DNA of 54,934 nt from a virus. Below, one piece after another: positions 45,229-54,900 of the stretch. Under the pieces are notes generated by a model that was not told where the DNA came from, did not search any database, and saw only the letters and a program-made list of their open reading frames with translations. Position 1 is the first letter of the stretch. Each line of letters begins with the position of its first letter. The stretch covers positions 1 to 54,934 of the IMG/VR virus record IMGVR_UViG_3300029263_001128. One strand, 5' to 3'. The translations under genes and the position numbers were made by a program.

Positions 45229-46097
45229 GAAAAGTTCTAGTAACTGGTGGTTGCGGATTTATCGGAAGTCACTTGGTTGAACTTTTATTGTCAAAAGGGG
45301 ACATCCAAGTCTTCGTCATTGATAATATGGATTCTGGAAGAATCGAGAATATTTTAAATAATGGAAAAGTAGAATATTTGTTTAAAGATGTCAGGCGTCT
45401 TCTTGAAGATAACAAACTAATAGAGAAACTGAATGGCGTAGAAACAATTTTTCACTTAGGCGCTCGCGCCAGAATACAGCCAAGTTTCGATGAACCAAGC
45501 GAGACGATAGACATAAATGCTCGCGGAACTTCTGTCGTTTGTGAACTGGCGCGCGTTTTAAGAGCCAAGGTGGTTTACGCCGGCTCAAGTTCATTTTATG
45601 GAGGAGTTTACCTAAACCCCTATAGTTTCACTAAATGGCAGGGCGAAGAGATTTGTAAAATGTACTCTGAAATTTATGGACTAAGCACCACCATAGCTAG
45701 ATTCTTTAATGTCTATGGCCCACGACACCCAGAATCTGGCCCTTACGGCACCGTGGTGGGTGTTTTTGAAAGGCAATATAAAAACAAAAACCCCCTAACC
45801 ATCACCGGGAATGGGGAACAAAGAAGAGATTTTACACACGTTTTAGACATTGTCTCTGGTCTGTACGCAATGTCTTTGGAAGAACACCACGGGGAAGTTT
45901 ATAACTTAGGAACAGGGATAAACCACTCAATTAACGAACTAGCGAAGCTTTACAACACTGAAATCGATTATTTGCCAGCACGACGCGGTGAGGCTTGGAC
46001 TACTTTAGCTGAGATTTCTAAGTCTTGTAAAGAGCTTAATTGGTTTCCAAAGCAAAAGCTTGAAGACTATGTTGAAGAATGGCTGGCTTGCCAATAA
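45225..46097 (+). CDS. UDP-hexose 4-epimerase-like NAD-dependent epimerase
   Basis: 290 residues. [59 protein letters not shown] (Tyr-x3-Lys) and [11 protein letters not shown] are the extended SDR epimerase motifs. It probably interconverts UDP-Glc/Gal or UDP-GlcNAc/GalNAc, though a dehydratase cannot be excluded. With GlmS next, UDP-GlcNAc-derived sugars are likely. Length is a little below the 310-340 norm. Confidence 0.8.
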   Translation: MRKVLVTGGCGFIGSHLVELLLSKGDIQVFVIDNMDSGRIENILNNGKVEYLFKDVRRLLEDNKLIEKLNGVETIFHLGARARIQPSFDEPSETIDINARGTSVVCELARVLRAKVVYAGSSSFYGGVYLNPYSFTKWQGEEICKMYSEIYGLSTTIARFFNVYGPRHPESGPYGTVVGVFERQYKNKNPLTITGNGEQRRDFTHVLDIVSGLYAMSLEEHHGEVYNLGTGINHSINELAKLYNTEIDYLPARRGEAWTTLAEISKSCKELNWFPKQKLEDYVEEWLACQ

Positions 46098-46115
46098 CTT
46101 AAAGGGTTGAAAAGA

Positions 46116-47936
46116 ATGTGTGGAATCTTCGGCTCAGTAGCCGATAAAGTAGAATACAAATCAATCAAGCGGGGTCTCAAGAATCTTGCTTATCGTGGTT
46201 ACGATTCCGCAGGTATTGCTGTTGCAACGACCCAAGGCGTCATAAACGAAAGAGTGGAAGGTCACCCCAAGTTCCTACCAGACCTTGATACATTTGGCAC
46301 AGTTGCAATCGGTCATAACCGCTGGGCGACCCACTCTCCCCCAACGAAAGAAAATTCACACCCCTACACATCAAACGACAACAAAATCAGTCTTGTTCAC
46401 AATGGAATCATTGAGAACTATGTCGAAATAAGAGCCTTTCTAGAACAGAAAGGTTTTACTTTTTATTCCCAGACAGACACTGAGGTGTTGCCTAACTTAA
46501 TTCAACACTATCTTTCTTTGGGCAAAGATCTACAGACAGCTATGCGTCACACTGCAAAGCTTGTTGAAGGTGCGTTTGGCGTAATCTTCATTCACGCGGA
46601 CCACCCAAATCAGATGAATTTGATGAAGCTTGGCTCTCCAATGTATGTTGGACGTGCCGACGACGCCGTCTATGTCTGCTCTGATTCCTATTCATTCCCA
46701 GAAGAGGTCAAAACCTTTTCTTCTATTGACGATAGTAAGATCCTAATTATCCGCAAGGACTCTGTAGATGTTCAAGACCTAAACGGCACCAAGTTAACCC
46801 TCATTTTTGAAGAAAAGGATGTCTCTGCTGACACCTATTGTCTTGGTAAACACAAACACTACATGCAGAAAGAGATTCACGAACAGTTTCAGTATGTAGT
46901 TTCGGCTCTAGCAGGGCGAATCAGGGACACAGAAATAAAGTTAGGTGGACTCCAAGACTGTATTGAAGACTTCGCTAGTAGTAGACAAGTGGTGTTCACA
47001 GGGTGTGGCTCAGCGCACAACGCAGCCCTTGTTGGCTCTCTTGCTATGGAGGAAGTTGGTCGATTGCTGTGTCGTCAAATGTCTGCTGGAGAACTAAAGT
47101 ACACAGATTTACTAATAGATGACAAGACTTGGCTTGTAACAGTGTCGCAATCAGGCGAAACAGCAGATGTGATTGGCTGCATTAAAAACATCAAAGCCAA
47201 AGGCGCCAAAGTCCTTGGTGTTGTAAACACTCCCAACTCAACTATCTACCAGATGACTGATTGTGGGATTCACATCCGGGCAGGCAAAGAAGTCTCTGTT
47301 GCCTCCACTAAAGCGGTCACAAACCAAATTCTAGCTCAACTACTTCTCGCCTACAAAATAGGTCTTGAAAACGGTTGCTCCTACAAAGACTACAAGAACT
47401 TTCTTTTGGAAGTCCAAAAGCTTCCTTATTTTATTAATAAGGTGATAGCACAAGAAGAAAAAATCAAGGGCATCTGCGGCACCTACAAGGACTCCAAGAC
47501 AGCATTTGTAGTGGGTCGCAATGTCTTAGAACACATCGCCAGAGAGATTGCGCTAAAAATCAAAGAAATTTCCTACATTCACGCCGAAGGTTATTCTGGC
47601 TCTGAACTCAAGCACGGTCCCCTGGCTCTCATAGACGACCAGATTCTCAACATCTGCCTCCTTGATAAGAACTTCTATCCAAAAAAGACTATTAGCAACA
47701 TTGAGGAGATTCGCGCGAGAGGAGGAAAAGTTATTCTTGTAACAAACTACACAAAACAAGAGATAGGTAATAAGATATACGATAGGCTGATTAGCGTGGA
47801 GACAGGGGAGAACAAATTTATTACTGCTATGGTGTTCAATGTTGTAGGACAACTTATGTCTTATTATTTCGCACTACATAACAATAGAAATGTTGACCTT
47901 CCAAGAAACCTAGCAAAAAGCGTAACCGTCGAATAA
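46116..47936 (+). CDS. glmS: Glutamine-fructose-6-phosphate aminotransferase
   Basis: 606 residues from ATG 46116, which puts Cys directly after Met (MCGIFG) as the glutaminase nucleophile needs; TTG 46107 would bury it. YRGYDSAGIAV and GHNRWATHSPPT belong to the glutaminase domain; VFTGCGSAHNAALVG and TVSQSGETADVIG are the two SIS sugar-phosphate motifs, and the end LAKSVTVE is standard. It makes glucosamine-6-phosphate from glutamine and fructose-6-phosphate, the start of UDP-GlcNAc. The glutamine synthetase at the other end of the cluster could feed it. I see no glmS ribozyme upstream. Confidence 0.95.
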   Translation: MCGIFGSVADKVEYKSIKRGLKNLAYRGYDSAGIAVATTQGVINERVEGHPKFLPDLDTFGTVAIGHNRWATHSPPTKENSHPYTSNDNKISLVHNGIIENYVEIRAFLEQKGFTFYSQTDTEVLPNLIQHYLSLGKDLQTAMRHTAKLVEGAFGVIFIHADHPNQMNLMKLGSPMYVGRADDAVYVCSDSYSFPEEVKTFSSIDDSKILIIRKDSVDVQDLNGTKLTLIFEEKDVSADTYCLGKHKHYMQKEIHEQFQYVVSALAGRIRDTEIKLGGLQDCIEDFASSRQVVFTGCGSAHNAALVGSLAMEEVGRLLCRQMSAGELKYTDLLIDDKTWLVTVSQSGETADVIGCIKNIKAKGAKVLGVVNTPNSTIYQMTDCGIHIRAGKEVSVASTKAVTNQILAQLLLAYKIGLENGCSYKDYKNFLLEVQKLPYFINKVIAQEEKIKGICGTYKDSKTAFVVGRNVLEHIAREIALKIKEISYIHAEGYSGSELKHGPLALIDDQILNICLLDKNFYPKKTISNIEEIRARGGKVILVTNYTKQEIGNKIYDRLISVETGENKFITAMVFNVVGQLMSYYFALHNNRNVDLPRNLAKSVTVE

Positions 47937-47946
47937 GGAGACGAAA

Positions 47947-48165
47947 ATGAGCAATGGAACTTTCAAATTATCAAATCAGGCACTCGGTGCCGTGATGATG
48001 GCTCTTCAAGAGTCATTGCTAAATCAATTGGACATCGTTCCAATTCTAAAGGGTTTTAAACTACAAGAGACGACAGACGGACTGGTTGTAACAAACCCTC
48101 CAACTGTGAGGGTCACAAACGACCAAGAAGTCACTGAACAAGAATTAACGAAAATGGTAGAATAG
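47947..48165 (+). CDS. Hypothetical protein
   Basis: 72 residues, not recognised. An AAGGAG site precedes ATG. The N-terminal helix (FKLSNQALGAVMMALQESLLNQLD) is followed by short strands and an acidic C terminus (EVTEQELTKMVE). It marks the change from glycan genes to the virion and regulation block and ends five bases before the zinc-ribbon gene. Confidence 0.5.
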   Translation: MSNGTFKLSNQALGAVMMALQESLLNQLDIVPILKGFKLQETTDGLVVTNPPTVRVTNDQEVTEQELTKMVE

Positions 48166-48169
48166 TTTA

Positions 48170-48424
48170 GTGCCACGTTACCGCTACAAATGTGAGGGCT
48201 GCGAAAAAGAATTCGTAGCCCTCCATTCGTTCTCGGATGTTAGAGAGTCTTGCGACCTCTGTGGACACGAGGATGTTAAAAAATTGTTAGGCAAACCGAT
48301 AGTCCTGAATAAGAAAGTAAACGATTCTACGACCACTGGCGCCCTTACAAACGAATACATTGAAGCCAATAGAGAACTACTAAAAGATATGAAGGAGGAA
48401 GCAAGTAATGGACTTTATGAATAG
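48170..48424 (+). CDS. FmdB-like zinc-ribbon protein
   Basis: 84 residues from GTG. RYKCEGCEKEF and CDLCGHEDVKKLL form a two-pair Cys zinc ribbon (CxxC...CxxC) of the FmdB/regulatory-protein type. The remaining part is acidic and helical. It may bind nucleic acid or a sigma/RNA polymerase component. It sits just before the phage sigma-factor gene, but no function is shown. Confidence 0.75.
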   Translation: MPRYRYKCEGCEKEFVALHSFSDVRESCDLCGHEDVKKLLGKPIVLNKKVNDSTTTGALTNEYIEANRELLKDMKEEASNGLYE

Positions 48425-48743
48425 GTTGGAAGTGATCCTTTCTTTGATTCTGTTTATTTCTCTTGGAATCAATGTTCTATTGTTTTTGTATTCTCGCAAT
48501 GTCACTTCAAGACTTGCCAGGATCGCAGACGAGATAGGAGACCTCAGAGAAGAGGCTACTTCATTCGCGACACACGCTCGTTCTGTTTACGAGCTTGATA
48601 TGTTTTATGGAGATCAGACGCTACAATCCCTTATGGATCACGCAGTAGCCTTCCGAGACTACATGGGAGAATTTGACTACGTCTACTTATTAGACCAACA
48701 GGAACAAAATGACGAAGAAGACCAGAGCGAAGAAGAAGCCTAA
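48408..48743 (+). CDS. Single-pass membrane protein
   Basis: 111 residues. MDFMNRLEVILSLILFISLG then INVLLFLYS forms one N-terminal membrane helix, followed by a charged coiled-coil-like region (LARIADEIGDLREEATSFATHARS) and an acidic tail (EEDQSEEEA). AAGGAGG precedes ATG by 9 bases. It overlaps the sigma-factor gene by 35 bases. A role in lysis, membrane anchoring or superinfection control is open. Confidence 0.6.
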   Translation: MDFMNRLEVILSLILFISLGINVLLFLYSRNVTSRLARIADEIGDLREEATSFATHARSVYELDMFYGDQTLQSLMDHAVAFRDYMGEFDYVYLLDQQEQNDEEDQSEEEA

Positions 48744-49404
48744 TCACTACTTCACGAAAGATCACGAGAACGCAATAATAGAATATCGTTCTACTGAGTG
48801 TTCAAGAAAAAAGACTGAAATTTATGTGACAATGCTTCAACCGGCTTTTAGCGAGATGGTTGATAAGATTGTGTTTACTTATAAATTTACAACTCTTCCA
48901 AACATCGACTCTCTCAGGGACGAATGTAAAGTTTGGCTTATGACCATCTTAGATAAATTCCGCCCAGAAAAGGGCCATAAAGCCTTTTCTTATTATTCAG
49001 TTATAACAAAGAATTGGTTCATCCACAAGGTTAAGAAGCAACAAAGGAAAAACCAACGAGAGATCGTTTTTGATAAAGTTCCGAAAGCCTACGAAGAGCG
49101 TTATTTATCAACAGATGAATCTTGGCTCACTGATAAACTACAAGAGGAGTTCTGGGCTTCGTTCTATGAATCGATGAAAGAGTGGGACACAGCAGAATTG
49201 AAGGGCAACGACGAGCGCGTCTACAAAGCGATTATGGTTCTATTTGAGAGCAAAGACGACATAGAAATTTTTAACAAGAAGGCTATTTATCTTTACCTTA
49301 GAGAGATTACAGGTCTCAATACAAAACAGGTAGTGAATTCTTTAAACAAGTTCCGAGTAATGTATCGTGGATTTAAACAAGAATGGGAGAATGGCCAGAT
49401 ATGA
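48709..49404 (+). CDS. T4 gp55-like late sigma factor
   Basis: 231 residues. YFTKDHENAIIEY, PAFSEMVDKIVFTYKFTTLPNIDSLRDECKVWLMTILDKF, EKGHKAFSYYSVITKNWFIHKVKKQQR follow the order of gp55 proteins of T4-like phages (region 2-type helices). gp55 binds host RNA polymerase core and, with a sliding clamp, recognises late promoters. It probably serves the CTATTTA-type elements listed here, which is inference. The basic N terminus could bind DNA. The stop overlaps the next ATG. Confidence 0.8.
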   Translation: MTKKTRAKKKPNHYFTKDHENAIIEYRSTECSRKKTEIYVTMLQPAFSEMVDKIVFTYKFTTLPNIDSLRDECKVWLMTILDKFRPEKGHKAFSYYSVITKNWFIHKVKKQQRKNQREIVFDKVPKAYEERYLSTDESWLTDKLQEEFWASFYESMKEWDTAELKGNDERVYKAIMVLFESKDDIEIFNKKAIYLYLREITGLNTKQVVNSLNKFRVMYRGFKQEWENGQI

Positions 49405-49688
49405 ATGACGAGTTCGACGATTTGATGGACGAGGCAATAGAAAACATTCGCACTGACCGCAAGGCTGCGAAAGAATTCTTAAATGAGCTTGCTAATCAGA
49501 TCGCCCAAAATGCAGAGAATAACCGAGCACTCTCTCCTGTTGCTGCCAAACACATTGAAACTATGCAGCGCTCAAACGAGCAGTTGGTGAAGGTTCTCAC
49601 CCTCAAACAAAAGGAGAGAACCAAGGGAGATAGTTTGTCTGAAGAAGACAAATCCAACCTCTTTGATATGATTCAGGGAGAAGCATAG
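49401..49688 (+). CDS. Small acidic helical protein
   Basis: 95 residues from ATG 49401, which overlaps the previous stop as ATGA. The protein is predicted all-helical (DLMDEAIENIRTDRKAAKEF, IETMQRSNEQLVKVLTLKQK). No catalytic motif. A comparable small helical protein near sigma and structural genes could be a chaperone or a terminase-small-type DNA-binding protein, but the evidence is insufficient to choose. Confidence 0.5.
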   Translation: MNDEFDDLMDEAIENIRTDRKAAKEFLNELANQIAQNAENNRALSPVAAKHIETMQRSNEQLVKVLTLKQKERTKGDSLSEEDKSNLFDMIQGEA

Positions 49689-50887
49689 TGGCCAAGAAGA
49701 CTTATCTTGACTTCTCACTCTTTGATGAAGTCGGCGATGCGATGGATCTCTTCGGGAATCTTATTCGCAACTCTTTTGAGTATGATTCGTTCGCTGGGAA
49801 AGATGAATTCCCCGCAATCGTATTGACACCACCAGTTCCGATGGATGTAAACCAGATTGATGCATTTTTGCCGAAAAGTGACGATGAGGAATCAGAGGAT
49901 AAAATTCCCAAGTTCACGTTTAAAGCAAGAATAGTTGGACCCAACTCGCCCCATCAGTTTTTACCCGATCCTTGTGATCAAAAGGTCTTGAAGGATTTAA
50001 GGCAACAACAAAAAGCTCAAGACATCCTTGACATGCACACGACCGTTATAGCGATAAGTGCAACAGAAAAACCAAGCCTTGGAGACGTTGTTACAATAAA
50101 GCTTGAAGGTGGCTCCTTTTCTTACAACTTGCAAACAGCTACGTTCGTTAGACTTGTTTCTTCCGAAGACGAGACTATAAAGAACCTTTTGGGATCACAA
50201 AAAAACGAGTGTAAAATTGGGCTAAGTAATCTTTTTGCTACTGGCTTTATCGGCCAATCAGTGGGTCCAGATTCAAGTAAAGTAAGGACTTCTTTTCCAA
50301 ATATTTGTAATTATGTTATTGATTATACCGACACTGCTGTCTCTGCGGGGATTCCCAAAGAAATAATGGCAGCATTTGTCGCTGTAGAAAGTAATGGGAA
50401 TAATTTAGCTGTTCGTTTTGAACCGCATCTATTTAATGGGAGTCAGGTAGAAACAAGAGGAGATGCAAACAGGACTATGCCATATACTCCAAATGGTTCT
50501 GGTTTTTCATCAGTGGCTTCCGAAACAAACAAGGCGGCATTTGAAGCAGCTTTCAGACTAAACAAGAAGAGAGCAATTGAAGCAACCTCGTTTGGATCCG
50601 TGCAAGTTTTAGGATCACATTTGCTGAGTTTATATAAAGGTGACCCAGATGAAGCCAAGGATGCCTTTTTTAATCAAAATTCGTCAGACTCAGCAATTTC
50701 TAAAAAGCTTGTGATTAGTTGGTTTAAAGAAAACAGCAAAGCAGTTATGGCTGCCAACAAGGGTGACTTTGCAGAATTAGCAAGGCTTTACAACGGAACC
50801 AGTTACGCTGAGAACGCTTATGATGTAAACATCAAGAATGCTTCCGACAAGGCTAAAAAATGTAATTCAGGAGCCACCAGTGCCTAA
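49688..50887 (+). CDS. Virion protein with C-terminal N-acetylmuramidase-like domain
   Basis: 399 residues from GTG. Residues 1-190 look like a beta-rich structural part with LGDVVTIKLEGGSFSY. The C-terminal half has AAFVAVESNGN (catalytic Glu), AVRFEPHLFNG, ATSFGSVQVLGSHLL, FAELARLYNGTSYAENAYDVNI, the pattern of DUF3380-type N-acetylmuramidases. It likely cuts peptidoglycan during DNA injection, like T4 gp5 in the baseplate. It overlaps the next gene by 8 bases. Confidence 0.7.
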   Translation: MAKKTYLDFSLFDEVGDAMDLFGNLIRNSFEYDSFAGKDEFPAIVLTPPVPMDVNQIDAFLPKSDDEESEDKIPKFTFKARIVGPNSPHQFLPDPCDQKVLKDLRQQQKAQDILDMHTTVIAISATEKPSLGDVVTIKLEGGSFSYNLQTATFVRLVSSEDETIKNLLGSQKNECKIGLSNLFATGFIGQSVGPDSSKVRTSFPNICNYVIDYTDTAVSAGIPKEIMAAFVAVESNGNNLAVRFEPHLFNGSQVETRGDANRTMPYTPNGSGFSSVASETNKAAFEAAFRLNKKRAIEATSFGSVQVLGSHLLSLYKGDPDEAKDAFFNQNSSDSAISKKLVISWFKENSKAVMAANKGDFAELARLYNGTSYAENAYDVNIKNASDKAKKCNSGATSA

Positions 50888-51905
50888 ATCAAAAAAAATA
50901 AAAATCTTTAATGATGAAAAGTTTAATAAAAACAAGAAAGACATCTTTAAGAGAGCACAGGAACTAAATGAATCCGTCTTAGGATTAGATGGCTCAAACC
51001 CCACAGCACAGCCTCTAAATAAAAGTGGTGTGTTTGGTGGCGACACTTATGAGCCAAAGGTAAAATACAACTTCTCTCCAGGTGATAAGGTAATCAATAA
51101 CGGCAATGCCTACATCACATTCGGCAAAGACCGCCCTTCTGGCAAAGCGTCAGGCTTTGGCGGACAAGGCGCAACAGGCGCGAATGCAATCGACATAGTA
51201 GTGGGTCGCCTCTCATCTGCTCCCAAGCCAGATGGGGCAATAGCAGATAACAGCTTTTCAGCAGACGCCGCGAGGGTCTACATAAGCCAACTTACCAACA
51301 TTGACTTCAACTTTGGCATCGATCCGGGCAAGTCTGGCTATATGGAGGGGCGCTCTGCGATCGGAATAAAAGCTGACGGCGTTCGTGTTATTGGTCGAGA
51401 GGGTGTCAAGATTGTCACAGGTCGCTCAAACAACGCCACAGGCTTCGCAATGAAAGGCGAGACTAACTCTCTCGGTGGAAAGATTTCACAACCTGCTCCG
51501 CTTATTGAATTAATAGCAGGAAACAACACAGAGCCGACTTTTGAAATTGGTGGTTTATTCAATGGCGGTACAAGAATAGACAAGATTCAGGGCGTCGCCA
51601 TGGGGCAGAACACCACCGAGGCATTAAGAGGATTATCAGACTTGATGACAGACATGTTGAGCTTGGTGAAGATAAAATCTAATGCTCAATTTGGATTCAA
51701 CACAGCATTAAGTTTAATAGCTTCGTTGCCTGCGCCTTTGGCTGGACCTGCTTGCGCTGCCGCATACGCTGTCTATAATGGCTCACACCTAAAGAGCAAC
51801 TACAACATGTACCAATTATTCATCGATAAAGCTATTTGGGATGTGAATTACCTACAGCCTTATGGCAAGCGCTACATCGAAAGCAGAAACGTCAAGACAA
51901 CCTAA
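50880..51905 (+). CDS. Baseplate or spike-type structural protein
   Basis: 341 residues from GTG 50880 (AGGAG 6 bases upstream). The middle (ANAIDIVVGRLSSAP, DAARVYISQLTNIDFNFG, RSAIGIKADGVRVIGREGVKIVTGRSN) has short repeated strands like the beta-prism of gp5/VgrG-type spikes, which is a pattern match only. The C-terminal part is helical with a hydrophobic Ala-rich stretch. Position after the muramidase gene supports a baseplate hub role. Confidence 0.6.
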   Translation: MPKSKKIKIFNDEKFNKNKKDIFKRAQELNESVLGLDGSNPTAQPLNKSGVFGGDTYEPKVKYNFSPGDKVINNGNAYITFGKDRPSGKASGFGGQGATGANAIDIVVGRLSSAPKPDGAIADNSFSADAARVYISQLTNIDFNFGIDPGKSGYMEGRSAIGIKADGVRVIGREGVKIVTGRSNNATGFAMKGETNSLGGKISQPAPLIELIAGNNTEPTFEIGGLFNGGTRIDKIQGVAMGQNTTEALRGLSDLMTDMLSLVKIKSNAQFGFNTALSLIASLPAPLAGPACAAAYAVYNGSHLKSNYNMYQLFIDKAIWDVNYLQPYGKRYIESRNVKTT

Positions 51906-51925
51906 TTATTGGGATAGGAAAACTA

Positions 51926-54900
51926 ATGGCTCAATCAAAATTTTTAAAGCACCAAGACAAAAATGGTGACTTGCTTATAGACAAGTGCGAGGTAGAACTA
52001 CCGGGAACCGAAGAAAAGGTCTGTCTTGATTGTGTACCTAATCCAAACGCTGTTCTAACTGATTGGAAAGGCTTGGACATAGACACTCCGCGATTAAACG
52101 AGCGGACTTGTAACTATGAAGTAGCTGTCACAACAAGATTCTTAACTACTGGTGGGCAGGATGCTTTAAGCCCAGAGGACGCGGGCACCGCTTTAGACGA
52201 AAAGTTTGAAGATTACAGAGATGAGGCCATCAACTCTCTGCTGGATAACTACAGTAAAGATGACGGAATTTTATCATTTACCAAAATGAGAGAGGCGATT
52301 GTTTATAAAGATTGGGATCTAGAGGCAAGACCGCTTTCAAGACTTAAGCTTCTTTATTCTGTCCCCTTTGATGTCTTAGAGAGCATAGAAGAGGCAGACG
52401 AAGACAATGAAGATGATGTAGAAAACGGCCCCATAAGCGTCTCCTTCTTGGCTTCAGAGCTTGTTCAGATGAACATAAGAGTAAGAAAGGGTTTAAACCT
52501 CTACTCTCGTTACGCCAAAGTTTCGCAAGTGCTTGACGATGAAACTCTAGTCTATGTTGATGACAACAGACCATTTGACCCAGGAGTCTATGGTGATCTT
52601 GGGTTCTCAAGAACTTCTCTTATGTCGCGTGTTGCTATAGAATTGGACCAGTTCTTGGTTGCTCGTGGTTACAACCTCCCCAGCGTCGGTGCTGGAATAT
52701 TTAAAGATAGGGTGGTCAAGCTAAAATTTAATTTTACAACCGAGAGAAAATTAAAGAAACTTTCCATTTTTACCGCTGGATGTCGGGAGAAACCTATTGT
52801 CTTTAAAGGACGTAAGATCTCTGCTCTCAATAGAAAAGAGTCATTCAAAGATAAGACAGCGATGGGTTACCTTGCGAATCTACGCAACATGGACACAGGC
52901 TTAACAGCTAGACAGCCAGATCCTTTTGTAAAGTTTTTAAAAGATTACACATACCCACAAATCGATGTAATTAACTCCACGGTCTTGGTGAACACCCAAG
53001 CTCAGCAAACTGCTACTTCCTGTGTGGGTGATGCGCTTGCCAATGAGGGCAAGCAGATAGGTCAGGACATTCTTGATGAAGTTTTGAACATTGCTGATGT
53101 TCTGGCTTACCAATTTCACAAGAACATTTGTAAGAGATCAGAAGAAGAGCGCAGAAAAGAAGCCGTCGCAATGGGCGAGAGCTTTGACCCAGATCTGCCC
53201 ATTGACAATTATTTGCCTGTTGGCAAAAACAATCCGCTTGCTATTATGGCGAAAAATCAAGCCTTCAGACAGCTTGAGACAAATGATAATGTTTTTGTAA
53301 GAATGTGCGGAGAGATGCTGCAAGGTAAAGAACTAGATCTCTCAATCGATGTTCGTAGCTTGTATAATGGTGTTTTCGATCCGATGAAGATTTGCGGACT
53401 TCTTGATTTCTTGCTTGAAGCACTTCAGTGTCTATTCAAGGGGCTTACGCTTGAACAGGCGCTAGCAAGAGCAATTCAGGCAGCGCTCAAAGCGATGTCG
53501 GTAGAAAACTTTGGTGTTCTATTCATTGGTCTTCCTCCCGAAAAGCAAGCAGAATTGGATGCACTTGTGAAACAGAAACTGGAATCAGGTAATCTCTTTG
53601 GAGAGCAAACCAATGCAGAGCTACTTTCAGATGCTACAGCACCATCCTCAACTCGCCCCGGCGCAGCAGGTTCCGGCGCTCCTTTGTTTGGAGAGATAAA
53701 TATAATCAAACCTTGGGAAGACCAAGGCTACATTGATCGCGAAAGAGAAAGAATGGTCCCAGGTCCTTACGAGGGAAGCACTCCGTCAAGCAGATCTGTT
53801 CAGCCACCCGGCGGCTCTGTAATTCGCAGGTCGCTTGGTAAGGACTACGACAACCCAGCAGCCTTAGCAGGACCCCAGACTCCCATAGCAGATGCCATTG
53901 CTTCCGTTCAAACAGAAGCTAAGCAAAAGCTGAGTCCAGATCAGATAATGGAGGCTTATTTACTAGCTATTGTCGAAACCTACACTGACAACTTGCTTGG
54001 TCTGGTCGATCTCCTTAACAAATTCCCTGGTGCAGAGATAATTTCTAAGGTGATAGCCCTATTCGACTGTCCCCGCCCACCGTTATTTACACCAAGCGTA
54101 ATGGATTTCTTAAAGGACATTGAGCTTCCTTTTTGTAGAAATATGAATGACATAACGCTCCCTATGATAAATAATCCTTTTGCTGTTCTGAATCTTGACG
54201 TTCTGAAGCTTCTGGCAGACGCTGCTAAGATAGCAATTCAACAGGCGATTGTGTCAGTCCTACTCAAGCTCATAATAAAAGTTTGTGAAATTATTGGCAG
54301 CGCAATTTGTAAAGCCATTGAAACAGCAGGCTCAATTGTCGCAGGACTACCAGAAATTCTTACAGGCAGAAACACTGTCAAAGACATTTTGCGGGAGTCC
54401 ATCTGCGGTCCTACAGCCGATGAAGGAGCATTAGACGACACCATTGTAGATATGTATTCTCTTCTCGGCGGCGCCGGCGCTGAGATGGCTAACAGAGAAC
54501 GAGTTCTGGCGCTCAACGAGGCAATCGCCTCATCAGTCACAAGAAGAGAGTTAATAGAGGCGTCTATGGGAGATCCGTCTGAATCCTTCTTGACTCTTGT
54601 AGATAGTCTAGTGGAATTTGAATTCCCCGAATTCCGTGGCGCATTCGCAAACAGAAGTGACATCGGTAATTTCTTTAGAAACTTCGGCAACCTGCTCCCA
54701 GCAGAGTTCCGAGATCAATCAGAACAATTTTTGGATTCTTTGGACGAAGACGATCAAATGCCAGCAAATCCAAGCCTTTGCGCCTCACCAGAGCAGATAG
54801 AAGAATTCTGCTCTTTGAGGTCTCAGATTCTTGATGGAAGAGCATCACCAGAACAAATAGCCCAACTATGCCGACCCGGTGAGGAGTTCGGTGACATTGC

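Noticed and set aside
46098-46115. glmS ribozyme before GlmS
   Set aside because: Only 18 bases separate GlmS from the preceding gene, which is too short for the ribozyme.
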